In this document: positions 1 to 11,600 of the stretch, piece by piece
How positions within the stretch are numbered: the first letter of the stretch is position 1
Layout: each line of letters starts with the position of its first letter
The notes under the pieces: model-generated
What the model saw: only the letters and a program-made list of their open reading frames with translations
The model's database searches: none
What the model was told of the DNA's origin: nothing
Position numbers and translations under genes: made by a program
Source of the DNA: Pogonophryne albipinna
Lineage: Eukaryota > Chordata > Actinopteri > Perciformes > Artedidraconidae
DNA length: 64,000 nucleotides
Reading direction: 5' to 3'
NCBI GenBank assembly: GCA_028583405.1
Contig: CM053256.1
Span: 12,587,954 to 12,651,953, forward strand

Positions 1-880
1 ACCTCCTCTAGTAGGTTCCGGGGGCATGCTCCCCCGGGAAGATTTTTTTTTAAATATTGAAGTTAAAAGCATCAATCTGGTGCACTTGGAGAGCCACATT
101 AAGAGATCTATGGATACATCTCTCAACACCCATGAAACAGAACTATAAACATATTTTCTATTTCTTTATAGATATTTTACAAATCACTCCCCTTTTAAAA
201 CAAACCGTTTGAGACCCACTGAGATAACTAGACTAACGTGAACTATCTAAACACTGAGAGAGTCCTTTACTTCACCTGAGCTGAGGCTATCTGAGACTCT
301 CAGTCTGACAGGAGAGAGTTCTTCCTCCACCTTGTTGTTGAAAAAGCTCCTTATATCCGTTAGCTTGGCTAGTTAGCACCAGATGCTAACCACAACGATC
401 TCCGGTAGATAGTAGATACCCACCGGTGCGCGAGCTCTCTCTCTCGCTCGCTCACTCGCGCACGCACACAAAATGGCTCGTGCCACACACACACACATAC
501 ACACACACACACAGAGAAGAGCTTGAATGAAACACAGAGACCCAGAAGTAAGCTACTTGTACTCACGAAGCATATTATGTGCAGAATCCCTCTCGCTTTC
601 AGGTGGTTTTGATTGAGTATCCACACGTGGACGTTTAAGGACTAAAAAACGATCCATTTTTCACTTTGCTGTTAGCAAATAATTTGGCGCTCTAGCTAAC
701 AGGAAGTCACTCAAGTGTCACAAAGTAATTTAGCCAATGGATAAGTCAAAAATCTAATGGGTGCTGGCCATTGGCCTAATCATATCACCTGTGTTGGCTT
801 TATGTTTTTGGTCAAACATTTGTTTGTTTCACATTTGCATTGATGTAATCAATAATTTTTCAAATTTTATTTAATACAAA
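1..880. other. No gene seen; CA microsatellite
   Basis: No exon or conserved coding frame is visible. A CA/TG-rich tract lies near 481-514, with CT/CG-rich simple sequence just before it (about 433-470). The open frame across it only translates this simple sequence. The first 50 bases contain a GC-rich palindromic stretch (gggggcatgctccccc) of the kind found inside non-autonomous DNA transposons, so the segment may be the body of the hAT-like element that appears to end at 1015. Confidence 0.5.
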
Positions 881-929
881 TAATAATAATAATTTTTTTT
901 TAAAAACGAAAAAAAAAAAAAAAAAACAC

Positions 930-1015
930 ATTTTTCTTGGGGGTGCTTAGGGGGTGCTTTGGCAATCCTGGGGGGTGCTTCAGCACCCCCTAGCTCCCCC
1001 CTGGCGCCGCCCCTG
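930..1015 (-). mobile_element. hAT-like transposon terminus (remnant)
   Basis: Read on the minus strand, the segment starts CAGGGGCGGCGCCAGG at 1015 and continues into a G-rich, then GGGGGTGCT-type, subterminal region. CAG-G-GGCG starts of this kind are common for hAT-superfamily ends in fish. An A/T homopolymer tract lies inside (890-926). The other end and an 8-bp target duplication were not located, so this is a single terminus rather than a complete element. Confidence 0.4.
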
Positions 1016-1029
1016 CCCATACGTGCCAC

Positions 1030-1110
1030 CAGTGGCAGCGCCAGGGTATGGCTGGGGTAGGCTACACCCATACCAAGAAATGGCTTAGCCCCATCTTGAA
1101 AAATGATGTT
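1030..1110 (+). mobile_element. Second hAT-like terminus, opposite orientation
   Basis: The plus strand begins CAGTGGCAGCGCCAGGG at 1030 and continues through GGGTATGGCTGGGG. It resembles the terminus ending at 1015 but points the other way, and only 14 bp separate the two. The pair may be two neighbouring insertions or a scrambled element. The matching distal end was not found in the next 1 kb. Confidence 0.35.
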
Positions 1111-4007
1111 AAAGTAAGCTAAATAAAGTCCGCCAACTCGCGGAGTAAATTGCACAGACAGCAGTTAGTAAGATTGATTTCAGTAGCCACTTGTCTGGAA
1201 ATACCGAAGACCAGAAACGGTTTTGAAAACTTTTGTCACGTAGTGATAGTCTTCTCAATAGAACATCTTTGATAATGTCGGTGTTGTTGCAGGAAGTCAC
1301 GACGGAGAATACTTTTGCTGTAGTACAGGGGTGCACATAACTGGTACGCAGGTTATGTGCGTAATCTGAAACTTGTGTCACAAAGAGCATTTGCGTACCG
1401 ACCTACTTGTGAAGCTTTTCCAGAAGGCGGTTAGATCACCGGACGACAGAGTCGGTCTCCGTGTGCACAGACAGGGCTGCTGTTAACGTCGGTCTGTACA
1501 ACGGAATTGTGCCAAAACTACGCCAACCGGCTGCGGAGGGAGACTCTCTCCCCCCCCCTTCACTGGAGAACTGCGCTAAAACAGCTGATCACAACGTACT
1601 CCACTAGCCGCCGCCGCCCCCCCCCCCTGTCGACTTTCCTGAAGTACTCCCCCGTTGATAGAAATCAACACGTAATGAATTAAGACCCCACGGTTTGATG
1701 ATTGATAGGTGTGTGGGTTGTCTTTCATTTTGACACGAAGAAAAATGTTATAATAAACATAGATACTGTATGTTAAATGGATATATCCGCCTTCTTTCAT
1801 TTATCTTTCCATTCCCACAACAATATACATAAATAAATGGCATATTTTGGACATAGTTCGAATGGTGATTAATCATGATTAATTAATTTTTAAGCTGTGA
1901 TTAATCTGATTAAAATTTTTAATCGTTTGACAGCCCTAGTTTAAACATTACATTACATTGCATTTAGCTGACGCTTTTATCCAAAGCGACTTACAATAAG
2001 TAAGAAGAATTAAAGAATTATAAACAAGCTTGTATTTATTTTAAGGAGCTAAGTGCTCCTCCTGCCGGCCAGGGTGTAATATATCCCGTGTGACTTAAAT
2101 CAATGCAATAACCTTGTAACCTAGACGATAACACTCATTCTCTGCTGCTCTTGTTTCTTGCTTTTGAATTTCTCTTATGCATCCTGATGCAATACGAGAC
2201 CTCAACATTGGGAACAAAGGGTCCCCTGGATTTATTGGAAGCATAGGATTCAGCCATGGGGCCTCCAAGGGCCTCCAAGGGCCTCCAAGGATGGGACATG
2301 GACAATCGTCACCCATACACACTTTTGGGAGATACAATTCACTTTGAAATCGGCGTGATAAATGTAAGGCAGTGATTTGGGGTCTTGTCAAACACTTCAT
2401 TTGATCTTGATTGTATCACAATTGTATCACAAATATGCATTGGTTAACTCGATGAAACCATGTTTTTATGTTTTATATACAATCTGGAAAAGGCAGATGC
2501 AAATATTATAGGCTAAATGAAAAAAATGAAGCAACTGAGAAGGAGAAACCTGGCTTTACAGAACTTGAACTAATTCAGATTCAAAACTGTGTGCGGCTGG
2601 AGAAAGTCATCTCAATGGCTTTTTTGTTATTTCAAGTTAGACTCATTTCTTCTACTTACGGAAACCATTGTAAGGGATTTTCCAGGACTTCCACAGCACG
2701 TTCCAAAATAAAGCAACATCAGACTTCCTTTAGAAGCCAGAGAGCAAATCGACCAATCAGCTCCCCTGAGAGCCGCCTCTTACACCAAACGGATTTACTA
2801 GATCTTGCTTCATTTCAGCTCAAATCTTGTCCATGATCTTGACACTCAGTTGGACCTAAAGTCAGTCAGCATAATATTGACTTTAACCGTCCTCCTCTAT
2901 TGCCTTTCACACATCATTAAAATGAATTACCAGCCATTTATATTGGGACTTTTCCTTTTTGTTTATTCTTAAACTGTAATCTTAGAGTTCTGCTGAAGAA
3001 GCATTTTTATTAAACATTTAAAAACCACAAGGGAGAATTTTAAACCAACCACACTGGTTTGGCTGGATGCAGACGTCTCGAAAAAGATGTGGCTGAAAAC
3101 AACAAGTGGAAAAGGCAAAGGTTTCAGATTAACTCTCATTACTAAAAATTGGTTTAGGTTTACACTCAATAATTTGCCAACTGTTCCATATGATGCTCAT
3201 TTACGATTTCATACATGCATTTTGAAAAATAATCTTCTTTCAATAAAGTCAGTATTCCCGAGAACAGTATTAAAGTCATTGCATTTCTCCCGTGCTCTGA
3301 GAAACCAAGGGAAAAAATGAGTTTTTATTTGAAAAACAGGAAATGATATATCTCTCACTTAGTTGGCAGAATTCCCTTTATCCTGTTTTGTTACTGACTG
3401 TTCTGAGGAGTGCGTGGGTTAGGCTGACTGCACAATAGTCTGGCACACACTGTCCCATTAAAAGAGGATGTTTTTGTTTTAACTCCTTGTTTTTTTATGC
3501 TGATTAAACAATCAAGATGTTGTCACAGTTTATTCCCTCTGTTCCTCTTCTTTAGCCACATTCTCCATTCCCTATCCCTTGCTTTTTTATAATGATTCTG
3601 TCTTGAACAAGGACCATGCATAAAAATACATTTTTCCCAGGAAGAGAAAAGATGATCCAGGCCAAATTAGAGCTAATAGATCATTTCCAGCTGCAGTCCT
3701 TGCGCAGGAACACAAGTATCCATCAGCCAACACTAAAACATAGTATCTCAATCGCATAAACAATTATAAAACAAAGTACAGATCATAGTATCTAGTACCA
3801 TACAAATATATTATTACAATCTATTTGAACTAGAAACTACAGTCAAATTAATCTTGGCAAGACTGGTTACTCAATATAAATATCTTGCACGATGGTAAAA
3901 AGAGTGTCTGTGCACATTTTGGGCTCAGATGGAAGCATATTCCAATGCTTGATGGCCGCAAATAAAAAAAGATTGTGGGAAGGCAGTGTGTCAGAGTGGG
4001 AGGTTTG
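1111..4007. other. Intergenic; repeat debris, no gene
   Basis: No exon is recognisable. There is a poly-C-rich stretch near 1548-1626 and an AT-rich interspersed-repeat fragment with TAATC/GATTA motifs ending in gtttgacagccctag at about 1860-1937. A perfect 10-bp tandem repeat (gcctccaagg, three copies) lies at 2261-2290. Open frames of 60-120 codons here show no domain I recognise and no supporting splice structure. Confidence 0.5.
1945..2002 (-). repeat. SINE-type 3' tail fragment
   Basis: Contains attacattacatt followed by gacgcttttatccaaagcga. The reverse complement matches the 3' domain of the SINE at 8980-9162 (ctttggataaaagcgtct, then ATGTAATGTAAT). It is therefore a minus-oriented tail fragment of the same superfamily, without a tRNA-like head. 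Confidence 0.55.
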
Positions 4008-4640
4008 GTTCAAGGTTCAAGGCTTTTATTGGTCATGCGTACATAGCTACAGTGTAGTTATGACAATGAACATCTTAGGTCACAGCCAGACTCCTCCAAC
4101 AGTGCAACACAATAAAACAGAACAAAAACAGAAAAAATAGTGCACGTAAATACAAAAAGAAAAATAGTAAAATAGTGGAATAATGCAATAAGAGTCTTTA
4201 ACAAGTGATTGAATATGATATATTAGATAAATAATTTCTAAATTGCAGCCAGATTAAGTTCAGGTGTTTAACAGTCTTATGGCCTGGGGGATGAAACTGT
4301 CCCTGAGTCTGGTGGTTTTAGTCCTGATGCTGCGGTACCGCCTGCCAGACGGCAGCAGACAGAACAGTTTGTGGCTGGGGTGATGGGGGTATTTTTGTAA
4401 TCCTGAGGGCCGTCTCGTCACCGTTGGTGATCTGGCCGATGACGGTCGTGTTGTCAGCAAACTTCACGATGGTGTTGGAGCTGTGTGTGAACAGGGAGTA
4501 GAGGAGAGGGCTGAGCACGCAGCCTTGAGGGGCTCCGGTGTTGAGGATCAGGGTGGAGGATGTGATGTTTCCCACCCGCACTGCCTGGGGTCTGGCCGTC
4601 AGGAAGTTCAGGATCCAGTCATAAGTTTGAGTCCAGTTTG
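4008..4640 (-). pseudogene. 5'-truncated non-LTR retrotransposon, RT fragment
   Basis: On the minus strand the segment encodes a piece of LINE reverse transcriptase with [18 protein letters not shown] (palm/fingers motif) followed by [14 protein letters not shown]. The second is the catalytic FADD box with its second Asp changed to Asn. A non-coding 3' region follows and ends with CCTTGAACCTTGAACC at about 4008-4030. The frame is broken and the 5' end is missing. The RT motifs suggest the L2/CR1-like group, but the clade is an inference. Shorter 3' ends of what looks like the same family occur at 6340-6538 and 30351-30443. Confidence 0.75.
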
Positions 4641-7600
4641 AGTCTGTGTTTGGCGCGGATAATATGTTGCAATGATGGAAATGTAATGATATCTTATCAA
4701 AAACTTTTATCTTTATAAAGAACCTTTATTGGTTTCAGCCCTGTCTTACTGTTCTGGGACCAGTAGGTTATGCAATACTGAAGATGTGAGAGAATCCTCG
4801 CTTGCAAATATTTTTGGATGCATCTATTGTTCATGAGTTCCTTTTATGTCTACATTTTATGTATGTGTCTACACAAATGTATGTTATATTTCAGTTTTTG
4901 TCTAATGTTTTTGATTTGGCAACCTGTGCCATGTTCCTTCCACCCACCAGATGTCCTCACTTTCCCTCCTTTACCAATCACCTGACTGCCACACACACAC
5001 CCACCCACACACCTGCTTCCTCTTCCCTCATCTGCTCTGGTTGGCCTTCTCCACATACCCCTTCCCCTGCATCACCCTACCTGCTTCCTATATTTCTACC
5101 TCTTCATTTGCCAGTTCATCGTAGTTGCCAATTACATTGTAGTCTGGATTTTAAATAACTTAAACCTGTCTTTTACTCAGCTATCGGACCTGAGTCTGTA
5201 AAACAGTAGCTTTACCTGCCAGCCAACACCATCCTGTAAGATTATTTATTTAAAATAAGCTTCCTGCTTCATCTGAATGTTGGTCTTTCCCCTTTCTGCA
5301 CTTCTTGTGGTGACAAACAATTAGCAGAGGTGAATTGCAGGCAGATTTTTTACCTTTGGTCTGAACCAGACTATCTGTTTCCCATGTTCTCCCCAGCTTT
5401 AATCTAAGCTAACCTAAGTGAAAACATGGACCATTTGTAACCATGTTTATATTTGAAACAAGTAGTACATTTCAGATTTTGCTCTTTGATCAATGTTGTA
5501 GTAAATGTATAATTTCGTCTCATTTAACTAACTTCCTTCTCTGGTTTGATTTTCCCACAGTTTGAATTTATCAGTCCTAATGTAATATAGGGCTGTCATT
5601 CCCAGGCTTTATCACACCTTTAATACAAAAGACTGGCAACCTTCTGTTCTCTTGCACTTGACTGACAGGAGGGTGCCACTGGACCATTGTCAGGCAAATG
5701 ATCATACGGATATTACCTGTATTATGTCCCTTTTGTTTCCTGCTCCTCTGTATACATGACATTGCTTTTCTGTGTAACGGGGTCAGATTTCTTTAGCACA
5801 CATGGGTGCGTGCAGGTTATCTGTCATTCCAGCTGGAAATAAGATTGATACTGTTAAATGCTATAACTCTTTATTAAATAACACAACTTTGGTTTAAGCT
5901 TGTATATTTGTTCGTTTCTTACCAGAAGGTGATTAAGAGTGGAATTTCCACCACAATCAAGTCCTTAGCACCCATGCTTTTCGTACTATGACCAGTCAAA
6001 AATATCTGAGAGCCCATTGTGTGTTCACTACCTTGAGGAGCTGCAGTAAGAGCTCATAAATTATTGATTAGTTGTCTGTTTTCAAAGAGTCAATCACATA
6101 GGGACACCTAGTGGCAAATACAAGTAATACTAGTACTTCAATACACATTTTTTACATGACATTCTTGAGAAAACACTAACAGTCACTTCAATCTTACCAC
6201 TTTATATACAGAGATGATGGTCCAATCCAAAGCATACCGTACATGGAAACGATGCCAGCATGACACTGGAGAAAGGGTGATTCAGAGGAGACCTGCGTCA
6301 GCTCCACACCACTCACCAGGTATGGCTGCCAGGCTGCCGCACGGTTAACATCTATCTCTTTCACATTGCAAACTCCAAAGACAGCTTCTTGTATTTACTA
6401 TTTACTTGCACTATATTTTTCTGTTTATCTGTGTTTTGTGTTGCACTGTTGGAGAAGCCTGTGACACAAGATTTTCATCAACATAACTACACTGCAGCTA
6501 TGTTCGTTTGACAAATAAAGAACCTTGAACCTTGAGACTGGAAAAATAGTTTACAATAACAATGCTATAATATTTATAGCAAGGTCTTTAACTTCAGACA
6601 GACACAGGCAGGCATTTCATTTCCAGCCCGTCTCTTTAAGTTAAGCTAGTTGCCCCTCGAACAGGAAGTGGGCCCCTAGTCTCTGAAGCACGCATTCAAA
6701 GAATATTGAACTTCATTTCTATGTTTCAATTTCACCTAAGTATGCTTGATGAAAAATGGTAACATGTGTTTGTTTTTTATTATTGTTTAAGTATTGTTTT
6801 ATCATTGAGGTTTTGAAAAATGAAGCGTCTATCAACATACATGTTTTAATAATTTTGTTCGTGTTTTGAACATCATATTATTTATTGCACATTGTGTCTG
6901 CCCAATGGTTGATTAGTTTATTTTATGAATACCTCAGCTTATATCTTTTAATCTTGTTTCATATGAAGACGTTTATTATTTTCTAGCAAAACTTAAAAAG
7001 TAATAGACATTCCTTACAGGCCAAATTGTAGTTGGCCGGTATAGGATTTTGTAAGTAGTTTTTGATTTGATTTGATTAGATTTATTTCAAATGTGTAAAA
7101 CAATAATTCAACATGTTTACATGAGAATTATTATACAATACAAAATTAATCAGTGTCAAATTGATATACAAAAATATTACTGATTTTAAATGTATAAACA
7201 CATTTTAAATTGTTAAAAGAATATGTGAATATCTAAGAAAAGATTACATCATTAAAATGTTCATCTACATGCATTTTATTACAAATACAACAACAAAGGA
7301 TTGCCAATATGGCTGTTATGTCTAAGCTTGTTTATTTGAAGCATAGTCTAAAACAAGCAATGAAAGGTGCTTTACAAATCAAATGAATTATTATTATTAT
7401 TAAAACATGGTATATTCATCCATTAAAAGCCTTTAAATGGAAATATAGGTGAGTGTTTATTTATTTTCTACCCCATACATATTAATATAATACTGTACAA
7501 ATAATGATAATAACAGCTTTCAGTGGCTCAGCTCTTCTGAAAACTCCTTCTTGGAAGACATGTGAATGTTTTCATAAATATGCTACGAGGACTTCTGGAA

Positions 7601-8310
7601 TATTTTCACATAACTGGTGTGATGTTTGTCAAGATGTATGGCAGGTAGTATTGACCTATATTGTTGCCAGCAACATGTGTATTCGGCAGCCCTACATTAG
7701 CAACTGATGATTAAATAAAACTACTAATGAAAGATACAAAAAATGAGAGTGCCAGACTTCAAAGGTGTTATGCAATACAGATATATTATTTTAATCTGGG
7801 TCAACAAATGTAGTCTGCATAAGTCTTCCATTATTTAATGAAACAAATATATATTTTTCCAGCTGCATACACAATACCTCAGCCACTTCTCAACCTGGTG
7901 ATTCATTTGTGAGCAGTGCTACAGCAAACAACCACCTTTTGTTACAGTGGTTGTCCTCATGAGGGAGCTATAAACCTAGGTCCAATTTACAAAAGTTTAC
8001 ACAAGCGTCCAATAAATATGAAAGTAGGGAAGGTGCCTGCGTCATTTGACGAGGAGGAGCTGCTGATGTGACTTTAATGCACGTACATGACCTAAAGTAT
8101 CATGGTAAACACTTCCAGTCGCTTTGCAGACTTGCTATTGGAAATTAGTGCAGCATCTCTCTGTTCTATGAAGGTGAACGTCAATACAAAGCAGTTTCAG
8201 TTTGTATAGAAGTTATTGCAACACCTGGGAGAGCCCCAATTTCTGCCTCACGTATTGTTAACTTGTGGTAAGTGTTGTCAAAGGACCTTGTTGGTTTTTT
8301 AAAACGAACA
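4641..8310. other. Intergenic downstream of zbtb32; no gene
   Basis: AT-rich DNA with no exon I can support. Besides the LINE tail at 6340-6538 there are simple AT/TTATTA tracts and a fragment near 7370-7405 (ggtgctttacaaatc then ATTATTATTATT) that resembles the 3' tail of a LINE. Small open frames here show no recognisable domain. Confidence 0.5.
6340..6538 (+). mobile_element. LINE 3'-end fragment
   Basis: Plus-oriented non-coding 3' end of the LINE family seen on the minus strand at 4008-4640. It shares a stretch like gcactgttggag and ends caaataaagaaccttgaaccttga, the 7-bp CCTTGAA-type tail being typical of target-primed insertion of such elements. No coding part remains. Confidence 0.6.
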
Positions 8311-8324
8311 AATGCTTAGCGGCT

Positions 8325-8330
8325 TTTATT
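8325..8330 (-). terminator. Probable zbtb32 polyadenylation signal
   Basis: Minus-strand AATAAA about 84 bases downstream of the zbtb32 stop codon. This implies a short 3' UTR ending near 8305-8315. It is inferred from the motif and spacing only. Confidence 0.5.
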
Positions 8331-8413
8331 AAAAAGTAATGATAGCACATTGGAGGCAACACCTTAAGCTACACTAATGAGAACTTTGTGAAGAAGTGTT
8401 TGTGTTGCGAGGC

Positions 8414-8643
8414 TCAGATATGTGAGTTGTACAGGTAGGTGCTGTTGATGCTCCAGTCAGGAGGGAAGTCCTGCACGGTGTGGCTCTTGACGTGTCTTTG
8501 CATGGAGACCAGGCTATTGCAGAACTCCAGACACACCGTGCACTGGTAGGGTGTGGCCCCCCCGTGAGTCCGCAGGTGCTTGATCATGGCCGAGTAGTCC
8601 CGTGAGCGCTGACCACAGAGACGACACTCGAAGGGTTTCTCTC
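8414..8643 (-). CDS. zbtb32: zbtb32 last coding exon (fingers 3-4, C-terminus)
   Basis: Begins after acceptor CTACTTTAAG and completes the HTGEKPF linker. It encodes fingers at residues 431-451 and 459-479 and the conserved tail [18 protein letters not shown], stopping at TGA 8416-8414. Confidence 0.93.
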
Positions 8644-11600
8644 CTTAAAGTAGATAGAGGAGAGGTGAGGGGGGGGGGGTAAGGAAGACAGAGAAAAGAA
8701 GTGTGCTCATATGATGGGTAGCTTTAGACATTGACATATATATTTTTTTAATCAATTAAACTTGGTCACTTTTTAACATATGCTCCAGATATCCATTAAC
8801 TTGGTAATGCACCACTGCATGTAATCACCCTTAATCCAAGACTGTATGTAGTTGTAAAAAAAACACAATATTTATGAATACTTATCAATAATCTAGCAAC
8901 ATAAAGGCTCGACAGAGAATATTTTGAAAGCAGCAGCTTCCAAAGAGACAGCCATTTTTTTGTTATATGATAAATCTTAGGGAGGCGTTTGGTGCAGTGG
9001 ATTGAACGTTGGTGATCAGATCAGGGGGTCACAGGTTCAAACCCCACTGCAGTCAGCATGTCGTTGTGTCCCTGGGCAAGACACTTCACCCCAAATTGCT
9101 CCTGTGGATTGCCGCTTTGGAGTCGCTTTGGATAAAAGCGTCTAACAAGTGACATGTAATGTAATCTTATAGTTTAAGAACAAGCTAACATTTAAAATGG
9201 ACCACCAGGTTCCTCTTGATACAATATTTCAGGATTAGATTGATCTTATCCTCTTTTATATATCTTCTCTTGAAAATAAGGCGTACATTTTGGAGGTGTA
9301 CATTAAGCTGCACGTGGTCCAGCATGTTTCAAACAATTTACATTTTGACCAATTTACAGCAAGTAATTTTGCAAGGGCAACCTTTGAATTGCATCCAACC
9401 ACAGAAATAATCACAATGGCTTTAAAAGCAGTATAAACTGACATGATGTTCACCATTAATAGATTTTCTATCTTGCACAAGTTTCAGGTCTGCAAGTTTC
9501 GAGTTCCTGTTAGGTGTGTTTCATTGTATTTGAATGAGTGGAAATCATCTCCAGCCATTAAGTGGCTCAAAAACCTGAAAAAAAAAATCAGCAATGGTTT
9601 GTAACAAATTGGCTAAAATGTGCTAAATTGCTCGAATGGTCCTTTCAGGCTAAAACTAAAACTTGTCTCTGATCAGTTTTGACACTATGAGCAATCCTAC
9701 TATTGTTAGTTTTCATTAGTTTAAAGTTATACATGTAACTCACAGTTTAAAGTTATTTATGCTAAGGTATTATTAATCTCGCACTGCGGATTAAGCAGTG
9801 TGCTTACCGGTGTGAACTCTATGGTGTGTGTCCAGTTGGTGTTTCAGACTAAACTTCTTTGGGCAGTGTTGGCACTGGTAGGGTTTTTCTCCTCTGTGTT
9901 CTTGTTGATGGGATTGTGGTTCGTGCTGCACCACATCTCCTCTCCCACAGACACGACACCCTGCACAGACCTCACCTGTGAAAACAACAGGATGAAGTAA
10001 AACAGGTCACGGTTCGAACATTGCGGTGGGCAGTGAGGGGCCCGACTGTTCATGAAAAAACACAATAAATACACAAACCTTCCTGTAAAAGTGTTGAAGA
10101 TGATATGGACCTCGATGTGTGAGTTCAATAGTGCTATAATGAAATTAAACTTGTTTTTTTCAGTTTCTTTTTCTTTTTTGCTCTTGTGATACTTACATAC
10201 TGTACATACTTTAGTCCTTATAGACACAAACGCAATGAGATTTGAAGAACACATACATGTAACTGACCAATTACTTACAACCAAAAACTTTGAGAGCTGA
10301 TTGATAAGTCTATTGAGAATGATTTGAAAAGCGATTTGTTCCTCTTTATAATATTTTACATTTAATGTGTTTTTTTTGGTTTCTTTTTGTTGTGAAAAAG
10401 ACATTTCGTGATCGCCTTGGGCTCTGGATTTATTTCCCCCCAAAAAAATGCCAATTTCTCCTTGCTTCTTAAATTGACAGCAGAAGTCACATTTAGGATT
10501 GACTTTTGCACATTCCTTGAAATGATAGCAATTTTCATAACAACAATTTATTAAAAAGTTTCTTGCAAATGCTTTGGAATAATATGTTTATCCGATTCAC
10601 AGAATCGAATCACCTTTGACAGGCACAAGTCTATTTCTGGTCAGCATCCTGTTGCAAGACATACATTCAGTTTGTAAACGCTTACTTTCCTGTCACGCTG
10701 AACACATGTATCACATGCAGTCTGCATACGTGTTGGGGAGTCTTTTAAGAAGATAAAGGTGTGATTTTGAGGTAATAGGAGCAAAACAAACTGGGCCTCC
10801 TACTTTACACAGGATGCTGAAATATGGAGGGGGTGTACTGTAGATGAAGAGTAAACCACAACAATTGAACACTCAACACTCTAAACAAAGCCTGCTGAGA
10901 CCTGTTGTCATTAGCATGCTTCCTGTCCAATATTTCTCTTCTCACTTTCAAACACCTATAAAGATAATGCTTTTTATATTGCCCTATTAACTTACAGTTC
11001 TATCATTTTGGGGGGAAACAAATGACTGTGAAACACAGCCACACTATATGCAGGTACTAAAATGATTGTATCCGTACTTCTTGTTCAGTTTTTGTATTTT
11101 TACTTTAAAACTTTATTTTTTAATTAAATATATTTTCAATCATAGCTTGAGTAGAATTACTAGTATCCTTGTTATCACACTGCTTAATTAGAGTAGGTAG
11201 AAAACACATTTGTATCTCAGCTAATCTTTTAAGTATGAACATAATGTTCCATCACATAAAAGATCTCACTCGGCTTAATTGTACAACATTACCTTTCCTA
11301 CTCGCATATGCTTGTAAGGAGAAAGAGAAACTGTTGGTTTTACAAATTCTTTAGTGGTATTAAAGTGACTAACTTAATTATAGTTAATCAATATGTATAA
11401 TTTTTGTTTGGTATAACTCAAACCACTGTTGCATTGCAGTGCTGTACTGCATATCTAGCTGTATCTAACCACACTCCTGCTCCTGCTGCACCATGCTCTC
11501 GAAACCACAACTCTCTTTATCACTTTCCATTGCGTAGCTACGTATCTGGAGTCTGCCGAGGTTAAGGGTCACGACAAGAACTGTCTTACAATCGGTCAAA

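Noticed and set aside
9844..10443. 199-codon open frame on the minus strand
   Set aside because: It runs through the zbtb32 exon at 9975-9808 in the wrong frame and through intron sequence. No domain is seen.
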